From Saccharospirillum sp. MSK14-1 (GTDB lineage: Bacteria; Pseudomonadota; Gammaproteobacteria; Pseudomonadales; Natronospirillaceae): 64,000 bases of DNA. Position 1 is the first letter of the stretch. Every line of letters begins with the position of its first letter. Below are positions 43,372-52,478 of the stretch, piece by piece. The stretch spans positions 992,001 through 1,056,000 of the forward strand of contig NZ_MIES01000033.1 in assembly GCF_003054965.1 (NCBI RefSeq). Direction: 5' to 3'. Below the pieces are notes generated by a model. The model worked only from the letters and a program-made list of their open reading frames with translations, had not been told where the DNA came from and did no database searches. The position numbers were made by a program, and so were the translations under genes.

Positions 43372-45534
43372 TCAGCCTACCCAGCGTTGGACCAACGTCA
43401 CCAGGTTTTCATAACTGACCGGTTTCACCATGAAATCATCCATTCCGGCGGCCAGGCAGGCCCGCTCCTGCTCCGGTGTATCTTCGGCCGTCATAGCGAT
43501 GATCGGTATGTGCTCGCCCGAGTTTAACTCCTGCTGGCGAATCAGACGGGTGGCTTCCAAGCCATCCATGCGCGGCATCAAGCAATCCATGATGACCAGA
43601 TCATACGGATCACCCGACATGGCCATGTGCGCAGCTTCGCGACCGTTAACCACGGAATCGACAGTCACGCCAATGCGCTCCAGCAAGCGGCTGATCACCT
43701 TTTGAGTCACCAGATTATCTTCAGCCAACAACACACGGGTATCGCCACAGCGATAATCCTGATCGCTGTCAGGACGATGATCATCCAAAGCGCGACGAAA
43801 TGCATGCAGCAACGCATCACGGGTAATGGGCTTTTCAATGAACTGGAAACGGCCGCTCAAATCAGACAATAAGCCGCGTTGCAGTTCGGAGGCGTAGAGG
43901 AAAACCGAAACCGACTGTCCCTCTAGCCGCTGTAGCAGTTGTTGCACTTGCGCCAGGGTGTGGCGCGCTGGCCCATCCTGAACCGGAATATTCAACAAAA
44001 TAAAGTCAGCTGGCTGATCCGATTCCTGCAGCAATCGTTCCAAAGGCCAGGTGGAAACACTCATCTCCCAACTGAGGAATTCGGCGCTCAGCGCTCGTTC
44101 GTTGACCGGACTCAAATCGGACAACACCACCGAGCGACCCGCCATAAACCGTGCGGGACGGAACGAACTGGCCTGTTGCGAGGATGCAATCATCGGCAGC
44201 GACACCCGTATGGTTTTCAGGTGACCCTTGTCTCGACTACTAGCGGTGAGTTCAGCGCCCATCGCGCGGAATTGAGCGGAGGCGACCATCAGCGTTAGTT
44301 GATCGGAAACATCCTCGTCTTCCGGCAAGGTATCCATATTGCGATGAATGGCCGCACGTAAATCTTCAGTAGTGACTTCTTCATTGATGAAATAGAACGA
44401 CAACAACAGACGCTCTTCTTCACCGCGCTGATCGACCGCAATACGCACCGTGATTTCACCTTCCTGAGCGCTGTCGAGGGCGAAATCAAGCAGACGGCGG
44501 AAGGCGTTGGACAACCATTGTGGGTCCGATTCAATGCGTTCAGGCACCGCAGGGTGATAGAGATACGCCAGTTCCAGACCATGTTCATGAGCCTTACTGC
44601 CCATATCCGACAACGCATGCTCAAGCGTTTTGCGCAAATTGAACACCACCGACTGCGGCACTCGCGCCTGATCTCGCTGTTCGATGTAGGCTTCCAGGTC
44701 ATTCACCAGATCGAGAATGGAATGACCGCTACGACGAGCAATGTTCAGCATGCCTTGATGCTCGCTGGATGACTCATCGTGGCTGAGCATGCCCAAAACA
44801 CCCAGCAAGCCGCTGAGTGGGTTCTTCACCCGATGCAGCAATTGATTGATGAAGCGGCGGTTGGTCGTGGCCTGAATCACATTGGCTTCGCGCGCCTGTT
44901 CCAGTGCTCGCAAACGCATTTTCAATTCGTGGTTATGCGTTAAAAAGCCCCACACCAGTTCCGATACACGACCGGCCGTACTGACCAGATACATATAGAG
45001 CGCCACAAATGCCAGACTGATAAACCAGTGACCGGCGGTGTCTTGAGCAAAGGCGTAATAGGTGGCAACGGGCCACAGCAAAACGGCCAGATAAATACGG
45101 ACCGTCCGCCCGTATAACGAATAGACAAAGGTACCGCCAGCAGCGACGGCCAAGGTGTATAGCAGTCCGAGTAATTGGATGGGATGGTCCGGACCGGCCA
45201 GGCGATACAACAAATAAGCCGACCACAGGCCCGCGTGTAGGAAACCAGACCCAATAAACCAGTCACGCCAGCGCGCAGGGCCGCGACCATACCAGTCATT
45301 GAACTGGGCGATCATAATGAAGCGCCAGGAGGCCATGATGACCAACAGCAAACCAAAGACATAGCTGGCATTGGGTACCGGACCCAGCGAACGCCACTGC
45401 CATTCGAGCAACAGAAAAACGAGGAAATGCAGGATGGCGCTGGGCAACCCTTGGCGGCTCAGCGTTTCGTCGATGCGTTTGAGAATTGCCCGATCTTTCT
45501 GGGCTTTATGCTGTGGTTTGAAAAACCAGCTCAT
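43372..45534 (-). CDS. Hybrid sensor protein with degenerate kinase core and C-terminal receiver
   Basis: 720-residue membrane protein with about six N-terminal spans (residues 30-195) and a coiled linker. A HisKA-like helix has His at about 234 (LLHRVKNPLSGLLG). The ATPase-like domain lacks standard boxes: the N-box reads RRLLDFALDSA with Asp for Asn, no DxGxG is seen, and the G2 region is LTLMVASAQF. A first receiver-like domain has ILLNIPVQDG with Asn where Asp is expected. The C-terminal receiver is intact (LAEDN, IMDCLMPRMDG, VKPVS). It may transmit signals without kinase activity of its own or need a partner. It resembles BarA-type sensors without an Hpt domain. Confidence 0.85.
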   Translation of the reverse strand: MSWFFKPQHKAQKDRAILKRIDETLSRQGLPSAILHFLVFLLLEWQWRSLGPVPNASYVFGLLLVIMASWRFIMIAQFNDWYGRGPARWRDWFIGSGFLHAGLWSAYLLYRLAGPDHPIQLLGLLYTLAVAAGGTFVYSLYGRTVRIYLAVLLWPVATYYAFAQDTAGHWFISLAFVALYMYLVSTAGRVSELVWGFLTHNHELKMRLRALEQAREANVIQATTNRRFINQLLHRVKNPLSGLLGVLGMLSHDESSSEHQGMLNIARRSGHSILDLVNDLEAYIEQRDQARVPQSVVFNLRKTLEHALSDMGSKAHEHGLELAYLYHPAVPERIESDPQWLSNAFRRLLDFALDSAQEGEITVRIAVDQRGEEERLLLSFYFINEEVTTEDLRAAIHRNMDTLPEDEDVSDQLTLMVASAQFRAMGAELTASSRDKGHLKTIRVSLPMIASSQQASSFRPARFMAGRSVVLSDLSPVNERALSAEFLSWEMSVSTWPLERLLQESDQPADFILLNIPVQDGPARHTLAQVQQLLQRLEGQSVSVFLYASELQRGLLSDLSGRFQFIEKPITRDALLHAFRRALDDHRPDSDQDYRCGDTRVLLAEDNLVTQKVISRLLERIGVTVDSVVNGREAAHMAMSGDPYDLVIMDCLMPRMDGLEATRLIRQQELNSGEHIPIIAMTAEDTPEQERACLAAGMDDFMVKPVSYENLVTLVQRWVG

Positions 45535-45657
45535 GACAGCTTCCGTTACAGCGACGACCGGCCCTGGCCGCCGAAAATCCGGCCACTATACCTGCAGATG
45601 AGAACGGACCCAACCGTCACGAGGCGCTTTGCCCTTCCTTGACGGATTGAAGCCAAT

Positions 45658-45686
45658 AAAAAACCCGGCGAAGGCCGGGTTTTTTA
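45658..45686 (-). terminator. Bidirectional terminator after etfA
   Basis: ACCCGGC (45663-45669) and GCCGGGT (45674-45680) around GAAG, with six A before and six T after, so it can act on either strand. On the minus strand it lies past the end of etfA and before the hybrid sensor gene. Confidence 0.88.
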
Positions 45687-45688
45687 TT

Positions 45689-45757
45689 GGGAGACGTTGA
45701 ACGGAAGACGCTTAACGCAGGTTAGGTATACCTGACCTTCAGCGTCTTCCGTCTCCC
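45689..45757. repeat. Large nested inverted repeat in the etfA/sensor gap
   Basis: Outer arms GGGAGAC/GTCTCCC and middle arms ACGGAAGACGC (45701-45711)/GCGTCTTCCGT (45742-45752) surround an inner near-palindrome of 18 bp (45720-45737, GGTTAGGTA/TACCTGACC with one wobble). Further GACGC-type fragments continue to 45770. The layout resembles a short dispersed intergenic element (REP or MITE-like). No second copy was seen in this window. Confidence 0.65.
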
Positions 45758-45780
45758 GTCCAGCGTCTTGCTTATCATCG

Positions 45781-46707
45781 TTACAGCGCTTTTTCCAGCT
45801 CTGGTACCGCCTCAAACAGGTCAGCAACCAGACCATAATCAGCGACTTGGAAGATGGGCGCGTCTTCGTCTTTGTTGATGGCGACGATGACTTTGGAATC
45901 TTTCATGCCCGCCAAATGCTGAATCTGGCCGGAAATGCCCACTGCAATGTACAACTCTGGTGCGACAATTTTACCGGTCTGCCCAACCTGCATATCGTTG
46001 GGCACAAAACCCGCGTCGACCGCGGCGCGTGACGCACCGACAGCGGCATCCAGTTTTTCCGCCACCTTGTACAGCAGCTCGAAGTTCTCGCCGTTGCCCA
46101 GACCACGACCACCGGAAACAACGATCTTGGCGGAAGTCAGCTCCGGACGGTCCGATTTAGCCAGCTCTTCGCCGACGAATTCAGAGACCGCAACTGCGGC
46201 CGAGGCGTCGATCGTTTCAACAGCGGCACTGCCGTCTTCAGCGCAGGCATCGAAAGCGGTACCGCGTACGGTAATCACCTTGATGGCGTCTTCTGACTGA
46301 ACCGTGGCAATCGCATTACCCGCGTAGATCGGGCGCTTAAAGGTATCGGCCGACTCTACAGCAATGATGTCAGAGATCTGTTCCACATCCAGCAAGGCCG
46401 CCACACGAGGCATAAAGTTCTTACCGGACGTTGTAGCACTGGCCAGAATATGGCTGTAATTCTTACCCTGGTCAGCAACCAGAGCCGCCAGTTCTTCAGC
46501 CAGGGCGTGCTTGTACAATGGGCTATCGGCCAGCAAGACACGCTTAACACCATTCAGCTTGGCAGCCTGGTCAGCCGCCGCCTGAGCGCCTTCACCGGCG
46601 ACCAGAACGTCGATATCGCCACCGATGGCCTGCGCCGCTGTCACCGTATGGGCCGTGGCTGACGACAAGGCTTCGTTAGTGTGTTCCGCAATAATCAGAA
46701 TACTCAT
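45781..46707 (-). CDS. etfA: Electron transfer flavoprotein alpha subunit
   Basis: 308-residue FAD-binding subunit of the ETF heterodimer, which accepts electrons from acyl-CoA and other dehydrogenases. The FAD-domain signature is visible as [39 protein letters not shown], then [45 protein letters not shown]. The ATG at 46707 shares a base with the etfB stop (TGATG). It is terminated at 45658. Confidence 0.96.
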   Translation of the reverse strand: MSILIIAEHTNEALSSATAHTVTAAQAIGGDIDVLVAGEGAQAAADQAAKLNGVKRVLLADSPLYKHALAEELAALVADQGKNYSHILASATTSGKNFMPRVAALLDVEQISDIIAVESADTFKRPIYAGNAIATVQSEDAIKVITVRGTAFDACAEDGSAAVETIDASAAVAVSEFVGEELAKSDRPELTSAKIVVSGGRGLGNGENFELLYKVAEKLDAAVGASRAAVDAGFVPNDMQVGQTGKIVAPELYIAVGISGQIQHLAGMKDSKVIVAINKDEDAPIFQVADYGLVADLFEAVPELEKAL

Positions 46708-47456
46708 CACAGCACCTTCGCTTCGTTCTTCAGTTTGTCGACCAGCTCGGCAACCGAACCGACTTTGATGCCACCTTCGCGCTCGGCAGGTGGTTCGACT
46801 TTCAGCGTTTTAACGGTCTTAGTGATGGCAACGCCATAGTCATCGGCGGTTTTCTTATCGAGCGGCTTTTTCTTGGCCTTCATGATGTCCGGCAACTTGG
46901 CGTAGCGCGGCTCATTCAGACGCAAATCGGTGGTTACGATCGCCGGCATCTTTAAGGCAACTGTTTGCAGGCCGCCATCGATTTCGCGAGTTACCTTGGC
47001 GGTGTCGCCTTCGATTTCCAATTTGGAAGCGAAGGTACCCTGCGCCCAGCCCGTCAGTGCACCGAGCATCTGGCCAGTCTGGTTGTTGTCGCTGTCGATC
47101 GATTGCTTACCGAGAATGACCAGGCCGGGCTGCTCTTCATCGATCACCGCTTTGATCAGCTTGGCAACCGAGAGCGATCCCGGTGCTTCATCGGTAGTGA
47201 TGAGAATGCCGCGGTCGGCACCCAGTGCCATCGACTTACGCAGTTGTTCTTCGGCCTTGGCTTCGCCGATGGACAGCACAACGATTTCATCAACCTTGCC
47301 CTGCTCTTTTAAACGGACAGCCTCTTCCACGGCAATTTCGCAGAAAGGGTTCATATCCATTTTGACATTGGCCAGGTCGACATCGCTGTGATCCGGCTTG
47401 ACGCGGACTTTGACGTTGTAGTCCACAACACGCTTGACGGGTACCAGTACTTTCAT
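46707..47456 (-). CDS. etfB: Electron transfer flavoprotein beta subunit
   Basis: 249-residue AMP-binding subunit of ETF. The conserved start [19 protein letters not shown] and the signature [23 protein letters not shown] are present, with the [15 protein letters not shown] segment later. It is the promoter-proximal gene of the etfBA pair and diverges from the ETF-quinone oxidoreductase gene, so beta-oxidation electron flow is encoded in one locus. Confidence 0.96.
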   Translation of the reverse strand: MKVLVPVKRVVDYNVKVRVKPDHSDVDLANVKMDMNPFCEIAVEEAVRLKEQGKVDEIVVLSIGEAKAEEQLRKSMALGADRGILITTDEAPGSLSVAKLIKAVIDEEQPGLVILGKQSIDSDNNQTGQMLGALTGWAQGTFASKLEIEGDTAKVTREIDGGLQTVALKMPAIVTTDLRLNEPRYAKLPDIMKAKKKPLDKKTADDYGVAITKTVKTLKVEPPAEREGGIKVGSVAELVDKLKNEAKVL

Positions 47457-47527
47457 AGTGTCCTCAATCGTCTGGATGCGGTTGCCCGGAAAGCCGGGCC
47501 GGTATTGAGATTGGGCCTCATTTAAGC

Positions 47528-47561
47528 CGTTTTAAACGAAAAATTCAAACAGTTGTTTTAA
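47528..47561. promoter_or_regulatory. Paired dyads in the etfB / ETF-QO intergenic region (PsrA/FadR-like?)
   Basis: CGTTT-T-AAACG (47528-47538) and TTCAAAC-AGTT-GTTTTAA (47544-47561). The second resembles the G/CAAAC-N-GTTTG/C pattern of PsrA, which controls etf genes in Pseudomonas and relatives. It lies about 75-105 bp upstream of etfB and about 170-200 bp upstream of the ETF-QO gene. Assignment to PsrA is inference. Confidence 0.5.
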
Positions 47562-47731
47562 TTTTTCCAAACGACCAGTTAAACTGCCGCTCGTCGGCGA
47601 ACTAGCTCCACAGACCGTGAGCCTAGATGGCGCCAAAACCACAAATTACAACGAGCGGCGCTCGCTCCGTGCAACCGCAAGCGTCGCGACGAATCTGCCC
47701 CGGCCCACCGGGCGTGAACCAGGAGGTCCCT

Positions 47732-49387
47732 ATGGAACGCGAATCCATGGAATTTGACGTTGTTGTCGTTGGAGCCGGCCCAGCCGGATTGTCGGCAGCC
47801 ATACGCCTGATGCAAGGCGCTGCCGACAGCAGCCAGGAACTGAGCGTCTGTGTGGTGGAAAAGGGATCGGAAGTCGGCGCCCATATTCTCTCCGGTGCTG
47901 TCTTTGAACCGCGGGCGTTGAACGAACTGATCCCGGACTGGCAGGAAAAGGGTGCGCCCCTGAATACGCCGGTTACGGCCGATGACATCCAGGTGCTGCG
48001 CAGTGCCAGCAGCGGCATTAGGGTGCCGGGCCTGTTTGCCCCGACCACCATGCACAACAAGGGCAACTACATCATCAGCCTGGGCAACCTCTGCCGCTGG
48101 CTGGCCGAACAGGCCGAAGCGCTGGGTGTGGAAATCTTCCCTGGCTTTACCGCTGCTGAGGTGCTCTACGCCGACGACGGCTCAGTGAAAGGCATTGTCA
48201 CTGGCGATATGGGCATCGGTGCCGATGGCACCGAAAAAGACGGCTATATGCCGGGCATGGAACTGCACGCCAAAACCACCCTCTTCGCCGAAGGTGCACG
48301 CGGCCATCTGGGCAAATCGCTGATGGCCAAGTTTGATCTCAACGCCAACGCCGAAGCACAGCATTACGGCCTGGGCATCAAGGAACTCTGGGATGTCAGC
48401 CCAGAGGTTCACGAACCCGGCAAGGTGGTCCATACCGCCGGCTGGCCGTTGGATGAAAACGGCGCTGCCGGTGGCAGCTTTATGTACCATCTGGAGAACA
48501 ATCAGGTAGTGGTCGGCCTGATCACTGACCTGAGTTACGCCAATCCCTATATCAGCCCGTTCGATGAATTTCAGCGTCTGAAACACCACCCCACCTTTGC
48601 CAAAGTTTTGAAAGGTGGCAAGCGGGTTTCATATGGCGCCCGGGCGATTGCCAAGGGCGGTATTCAAAGCCTGCCGAAGATGCATTTCCCGGGCGGTCTG
48701 CTGATCGGTTGTGACGCTGGCACGCTGAACTTTGCCAAAATCAAAGGCAGCCATACCGCGATGAAATCCGGCATGGTGGCTGCCGAGGTGATCCTCAAGC
48801 AAGCCGCTCAAGGCTGGGAAGCGGGTCAGGATCTGTCTGATTACGATACGGCATTCCGCGACAGCTGGGCCTGGAAAGAACTGCACCAGCAACGCAACTT
48901 TGGTCCGGCTCAGCACAAGTGGGGCAACATCCTCGGCTCGGCCTATGCCTTTATCGACATCAATATTTTCCGCGGCAAACTGCCCTGGACGCTGTCGGAC
49001 GCCACGCCCGACCACGCCCAGTTGAAAGCGGCCGATCAGTTCCAGCCCATCGACTATCCCAAGCCAGATGGTGAGTTGAGTTTCGATAAGCTGAGTTCGG
49101 TGTTTCTTTCGAACACCAACCACGAAGAAGATCAGCCGGTACACCTGAAGCTGACGGATCCCGATCTACCCATCCGTGACAACCTGCCCAAATTCGCCGA
49201 ACCAGCACAGCGCTATTGCCCGGCCGGTGTTTATGAGGTGGTTGAAGGCGATGATGGGCAGACGAAGTTCCAGATCAACGCTCAGAACTGCGTGCACTGC
49301 AAAACCTGCGACATTAAAGACCCGGCGCAAAACATTACCTGGGTCACGCCGGAAGGCGGTGGTGGTCCCAACTACCCCAATATGTAA
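47732..49387 (+). CDS. Electron transfer flavoprotein-ubiquinone oxidoreductase
   Basis: Membrane-associated enzyme of 551 residues passing electrons from reduced ETF to ubiquinone. FAD-binding VVVGAGPAGLSAAIRL is near the start, and the C-terminal 4Fe-4S cluster uses CPAGVYEV and NCVHCKTCDIKDP. The ATG at 47732 has AGGAGG 5 bases upstream and precedes the conserved EFDVVVVG; the open frame begins 35 codons earlier, which is not expected. A strong terminator follows. Confidence 0.96.
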   Translation: MERESMEFDVVVVGAGPAGLSAAIRLMQGAADSSQELSVCVVEKGSEVGAHILSGAVFEPRALNELIPDWQEKGAPLNTPVTADDIQVLRSASSGIRVPGLFAPTTMHNKGNYIISLGNLCRWLAEQAEALGVEIFPGFTAAEVLYADDGSVKGIVTGDMGIGADGTEKDGYMPGMELHAKTTLFAEGARGHLGKSLMAKFDLNANAEAQHYGLGIKELWDVSPEVHEPGKVVHTAGWPLDENGAAGGSFMYHLENNQVVVGLITDLSYANPYISPFDEFQRLKHHPTFAKVLKGGKRVSYGARAIAKGGIQSLPKMHFPGGLLIGCDAGTLNFAKIKGSHTAMKSGMVAAEVILKQAAQGWEAGQDLSDYDTAFRDSWAWKELHQQRNFGPAQHKWGNILGSAYAFIDINIFRGKLPWTLSDATPDHAQLKAADQFQPIDYPKPDGELSFDKLSSVFLSNTNHEEDQPVHLKLTDPDLPIRDNLPKFAEPAQRYCPAGVYEVVEGDDGQTKFQINAQNCVHCKTCDIKDPAQNITWVTPEGGGGPNYPNM

Positions 49388-49394
49388 CAACCAA

Positions 49395-49419
49395 AAGGCC
49401 CCAACCGGGGCCTTTTTTT
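49395..49419 (+). terminator. Intrinsic terminator of the ETF-QO gene
   Basis: AAGGCCCC (49395-49402), loop AACC, GGGGCCTT (49407-49414), then T to 49419. Directly after the stop codon at 49385-49387. It touches the stop codon of the convergent DUF1285 gene. Confidence 0.92.
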
Positions 49420-49939
49420 ATGTCTGTGCCAATAAAAAGCGCTGACCGCCACTGTCAAGCCAAAGACGACCGCTTGCATCAAGCCCGCCCTGCTCCAGTG
49501 CCCAGCTCTGCCATTGGTACATCAGGTTTTGATGGACCCGCGCAGGAAGGTTACGTCGCCAGCTCAGTGTCGGGTTGTCAGGGTCACCGGTTGCATCGAG
49601 AGGATGCGCCACATCCAAGGGTTGCTGTTCGCCCAGGTTGTTGGTGACAATCCAGGTGTCTTCCACTCGATCAGCACTGACCGCAATAAAGGGGGTTGCC
49701 TCTACTTGCAGACCAACCTTCTCCACCGGCGTAACCAAAAAGTAATCGTCGCCTTCCCGCTTGAGCACACTGGCAAATAATTTCACCATCGCCGGCCGGC
49801 CGATCGGCGTACCTTGGTAAAACCAATCGCCATTACGACGAATCTGCATATCCAAATCGCCACAAAATGGCGGGTCCCAGCGCTCTACGGGCGGTTGTTT
49901 CTGGTCACCGATGTGTTGCAGTAGGGCTTCAAGTTGCAT
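49418..49939 (-). CDS. DUF1285 domain protein
   Basis: 173-residue soluble protein of unknown function in the DUF1285 family. Its hallmark segments are PPVERWDPPFCGDLDMQI, GDWFYQGTPIGRPAMVKLFASVL and YFLVTPVEKVGLQVE. No catalytic motif is obvious. It overlaps the upstream TetR gene by 11 bases and is probably co-transcribed with it. Confidence 0.88.
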   Translation of the reverse strand: MQLEALLQHIGDQKQPPVERWDPPFCGDLDMQIRRNGDWFYQGTPIGRPAMVKLFASVLKREGDDYFLVTPVEKVGLQVEATPFIAVSADRVEDTWIVTNNLGEQQPLDVAHPLDATGDPDNPTLSWRRNLPARVHQNLMYQWQSWALEQGGLDASGRLWLDSGGQRFLLAQT

Positions 49940-50546
49940 TCGGCTTGTGTCCTATCTGGGCAATGGTATCCAGCAAAAAGCGGCTGAATCCGCGCCGGTC
50001 CTGAATCAATTCGTGGTACAGCTCGTTATCGCGCAACGAGGCCAGGCCGTCAGCCAGTGTCCAAACCAGGCCATACAGAAAACGCAGGTCATCGCTGTCG
50101 GCATCGACGTCGAGCAGCTCGCTGGTGATTTCCGCGAACAGCGCCATGTGATTGCGCTTCAGTCGCTGCCACTGTCGATAACGCTCCAGATTGCTGCCCT
50201 CGCCTGCGAGCTTGGTTTCTAAGCGCATCATCAGGCGATGTTTATCGATGTGTTGAATGCGGTATTTCAAACACTCGCGCATCAAAGTAGCCAAGTCCTG
50301 ACTGCGCCGAACCCGGTGCAGCATTTCGCCAATGCCCAATTCATCGGACAGTAACATGGCGGCGTAGAGGTCATCCTTGCCGGAAAAATGGTGGTAGAAA
50401 ACCGAGCGACTGATACCGGCCGTCTGAATTAACCGACTGACAGTGACACTGTCCTCTCCGGCCAACAAAAACAGACTCATGGCGGAATTGAGAATGGCAC
50501 TCTCAGTGGGATGTCGGTCTTTGACTGGCAAGAGCGTATTGAGCAT
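49929..50546 (-). CDS. TetR-family transcriptional regulator
   Basis: 205-residue regulator with an N-terminal helix-turn-helix (SAILNSAMSLFLLAGEDSVTVSRLIQTAGISRSVFYHHFSGKDDLYAAML) and a ligand-binding C-terminal domain. The ligand is unknown. It precedes the DUF1285 gene, the likely co-transcribed partner, and diverges from the C92-like gene. Confidence 0.91.
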   Translation of the reverse strand: MLNTLLPVKDRHPTESAILNSAMSLFLLAGEDSVTVSRLIQTAGISRSVFYHHFSGKDDLYAAMLLSDELGIGEMLHRVRRSQDLATLMRECLKYRIQHIDKHRLMMRLETKLAGEGSNLERYRQWQRLKRNHMALFAEITSELLDVDADSDDLRFLYGLVWTLADGLASLRDNELYHELIQDRRGFSRFLLDTIAQIGHKPNAT

Positions 50547-50634
50547 GAATCTCGATAGAGCGGTATTTAACGACTAGTCTATAACTGTGGGACAGACCCC
50601 GGCAATGCAAGGCAGCGGAGGTAACCTCGGCCTT

Positions 50635-51510
50635 ATGCTTACTTTCTTAAAGCGTTGGTTAACCGAAGAGAAAGATGACCCGGATTATCCGCGCAGCGAT
50701 TTTCGCAAGTTGCGACACGAAATTCGCAGTGGTGATGTCATCTTGGTCGAAGGGCGCTCGCGTGTTGCCGAGGTGATTGGCATTGTCACACGCAGTCGCT
50801 GGTCTCATGCCGCACTCTATATTGGCCGGCTGCACGATGTGGCTGATCCAATGTTGCGCCAGCGAATTCGGGAGTTCTACGATGGTCAGCCGGATGTTCA
50901 GTTGATCGCCGAAAGCCAACTTGGTTTGGGCACGGTGATCCGCCCACTGAACGTCTACCAACACCGACATCTGCGTATTTGCCGACCGCGTGACCTCGCC
51001 TACGAGGACGTCCAACTGGTCCTTGGCTACGCCATCGGCCGTTTGGGCACACGCTACGACGTTCGTCAGATTCTCGATTTATGGCGTTTCTATCTGCCCT
51101 GGAGCTTGTTTCCGCGTCGGTTGCGCTCGTCGTTATTCCGCTGGAAGCCTGGTGGTGGTACCCGGACCGTCTGTTCCACGATGCTGGCAGAAGCCTTTGC
51201 CGCCGTCTCCTTCCCGTTACTGCCGCTGGTGAAACGCGAAGTCAATGGCAATGTCAGGCTGTTCCAGCGTAACCCCAAGTTATGTACACCCAGCGATTTC
51301 GATTACAGCCCGTACTTCGACATCATCAAATACCCTTATATGGACTTTGAAGGCAATGCCAGTCCAGCCTATCGCTTGATGCCGTGGGAAGGTACTGTGT
51401 CGCTGACAAGCGAAGAATCGAGGCATTATATTGAGGATGGACTCGTCGGCTCAGGCGAGCCGCTGCCCGCACCTGAGGCAGACAAAAAACGACGCCAGGA
51501 AGCCGATTAG
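50635..51510 (+). CDS. Permuted papain-like YiiX/C92-family protein
   Basis: About 291 residues. The N-terminal GDVILVEG...ITRSRWSHAALYIG holds the His of a permuted NlpC/P60-type thiol hydrolase, AESQLGLG an acidic residue and GTRTVCSTMLAEAF the Cys nucleophile. Such proteins cleave amide or lipid bonds; the substrate here is unknown. The start is uncertain: GTG 50587, ATG 50605 and ATG 50635 are in frame. ATG 50635 has GGAGG about 13 bases upstream, the only one with such a site. The C-terminal tail is highly charged. Confidence 0.72.
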   Translation: MLTFLKRWLTEEKDDPDYPRSDFRKLRHEIRSGDVILVEGRSRVAEVIGIVTRSRWSHAALYIGRLHDVADPMLRQRIREFYDGQPDVQLIAESQLGLGTVIRPLNVYQHRHLRICRPRDLAYEDVQLVLGYAIGRLGTRYDVRQILDLWRFYLPWSLFPRRLRSSLFRWKPGGGTRTVCSTMLAEAFAAVSFPLLPLVKREVNGNVRLFQRNPKLCTPSDFDYSPYFDIIKYPYMDFEGNASPAYRLMPWEGTVSLTSEESRHYIEDGLVGSGEPLPAPEADKKRRQEAD

Positions 51511-51518
51511 CAGACGAT

Positions 51519-52478
51519 CTAGCGGGACGTCAGCTCCAACCAGCGCGAGGCCAGCTGCTCACTCCACAACTGAGCATTGAGGTTCGCCTGTCCTGCCAGA
51601 CTTTCTTTAAGACGGATGATCAAGTCTCGAAAGGCAAAAAGCTGGGTGCTCGGCAAGCCGGACAAAGGCGTAACCACCGGGGCATCCAGGTTACTGATGG
51701 GGGTATTGGTGTGAAATTGCTGGTGGACTGCGCTGTCAATCCAGATCATTAATTGAGTCAGCAACGCGTCGCTGTCCTGCTGGGCAATGAAGGCAGCCAG
51801 GTCGCTGAAGCCCCGCTCCTGACGAAAGCGCTCGACTCTCTCCTGCCAGGCACTCAAGGTGTCGTCAGTCAATTCAACCGCCGCCAGCGGCGCACCGGCC
51901 GTCAACGCCAAGCGGTCTTCCACGCGCTCAGTAACATTGTGTTGATCAAGATATTGCTGGGCTTGCTCAAGGGTGGGCCGATCCAGTCGCAACAGGCGAC
52001 AACGTGAGCGCACCGTTGGCAACAGCCGTGACAGCGATTCGGTCTCCAACAACAAAAAGGTATTGGCGGTCGGTTCTTCGAGCATTTTCAGCAGCGCGTT
52101 GGCGGCGTTGTTGTTCATGCGGTCCGCACGGGTCAGGCGGATAACCTTGTTGCCACCTTGCTGCGCCGTTTCATGCATAAAATTGGCAATATCGCGGATG
52201 GCATCGACCTTGATGGTTTCGCTTTTACCTTCAGGTTCGATAACGCGTTGATCCGGATGGGATCCCGCCGCGACCAACTGGCAAGCACGGCACTGGCCAC
52301 AGGGACGATCCGTCGCGGCCGTACACAGCAATTGATGACTCAGTCGTTGCCCAAAGTGGTGCAAACCATCCCCCACACGGCCGATGATAAGAACGGCATG
52401 CGGTAGACGCTCAGCGCGATAGGCCAGCATCAACCGATCGTTCGCTGGTTGCAACCAGACAGGCAAAGCTGAACTCAT
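51519..52478 (-). CDS. holB: DNA polymerase III delta-prime subunit
   Basis: Clamp-loader subunit of 319 residues. A RecA-like domain with a degenerate P-loop (GRVGDGLHHFGQRLS) carries a zinc module (CGQCRACQL), the expected ANALLKMLEEPTANTFLLLET region and an SRC-type motif (TVRSRCRLLRL). It loads the sliding clamp with tau/gamma and delta. It overlaps tmk by 4 bases. In Pseudomonas a pilZ gene follows holB; here it is replaced by the convergent C92-family gene. Confidence 0.94.
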   Translation of the reverse strand: MSSALPVWLQPANDRLMLAYRAERLPHAVLIIGRVGDGLHHFGQRLSHQLLCTAATDRPCGQCRACQLVAAGSHPDQRVIEPEGKSETIKVDAIRDIANFMHETAQQGGNKVIRLTRADRMNNNAANALLKMLEEPTANTFLLLETESLSRLLPTVRSRCRLLRLDRPTLEQAQQYLDQHNVTERVEDRLALTAGAPLAAVELTDDTLSAWQERVERFRQERGFSDLAAFIAQQDSDALLTQLMIWIDSAVHQQFHTNTPISNLDAPVVTPLSGLPSTQLFAFRDLIIRLKESLAGQANLNAQLWSEQLASRWLELTSR

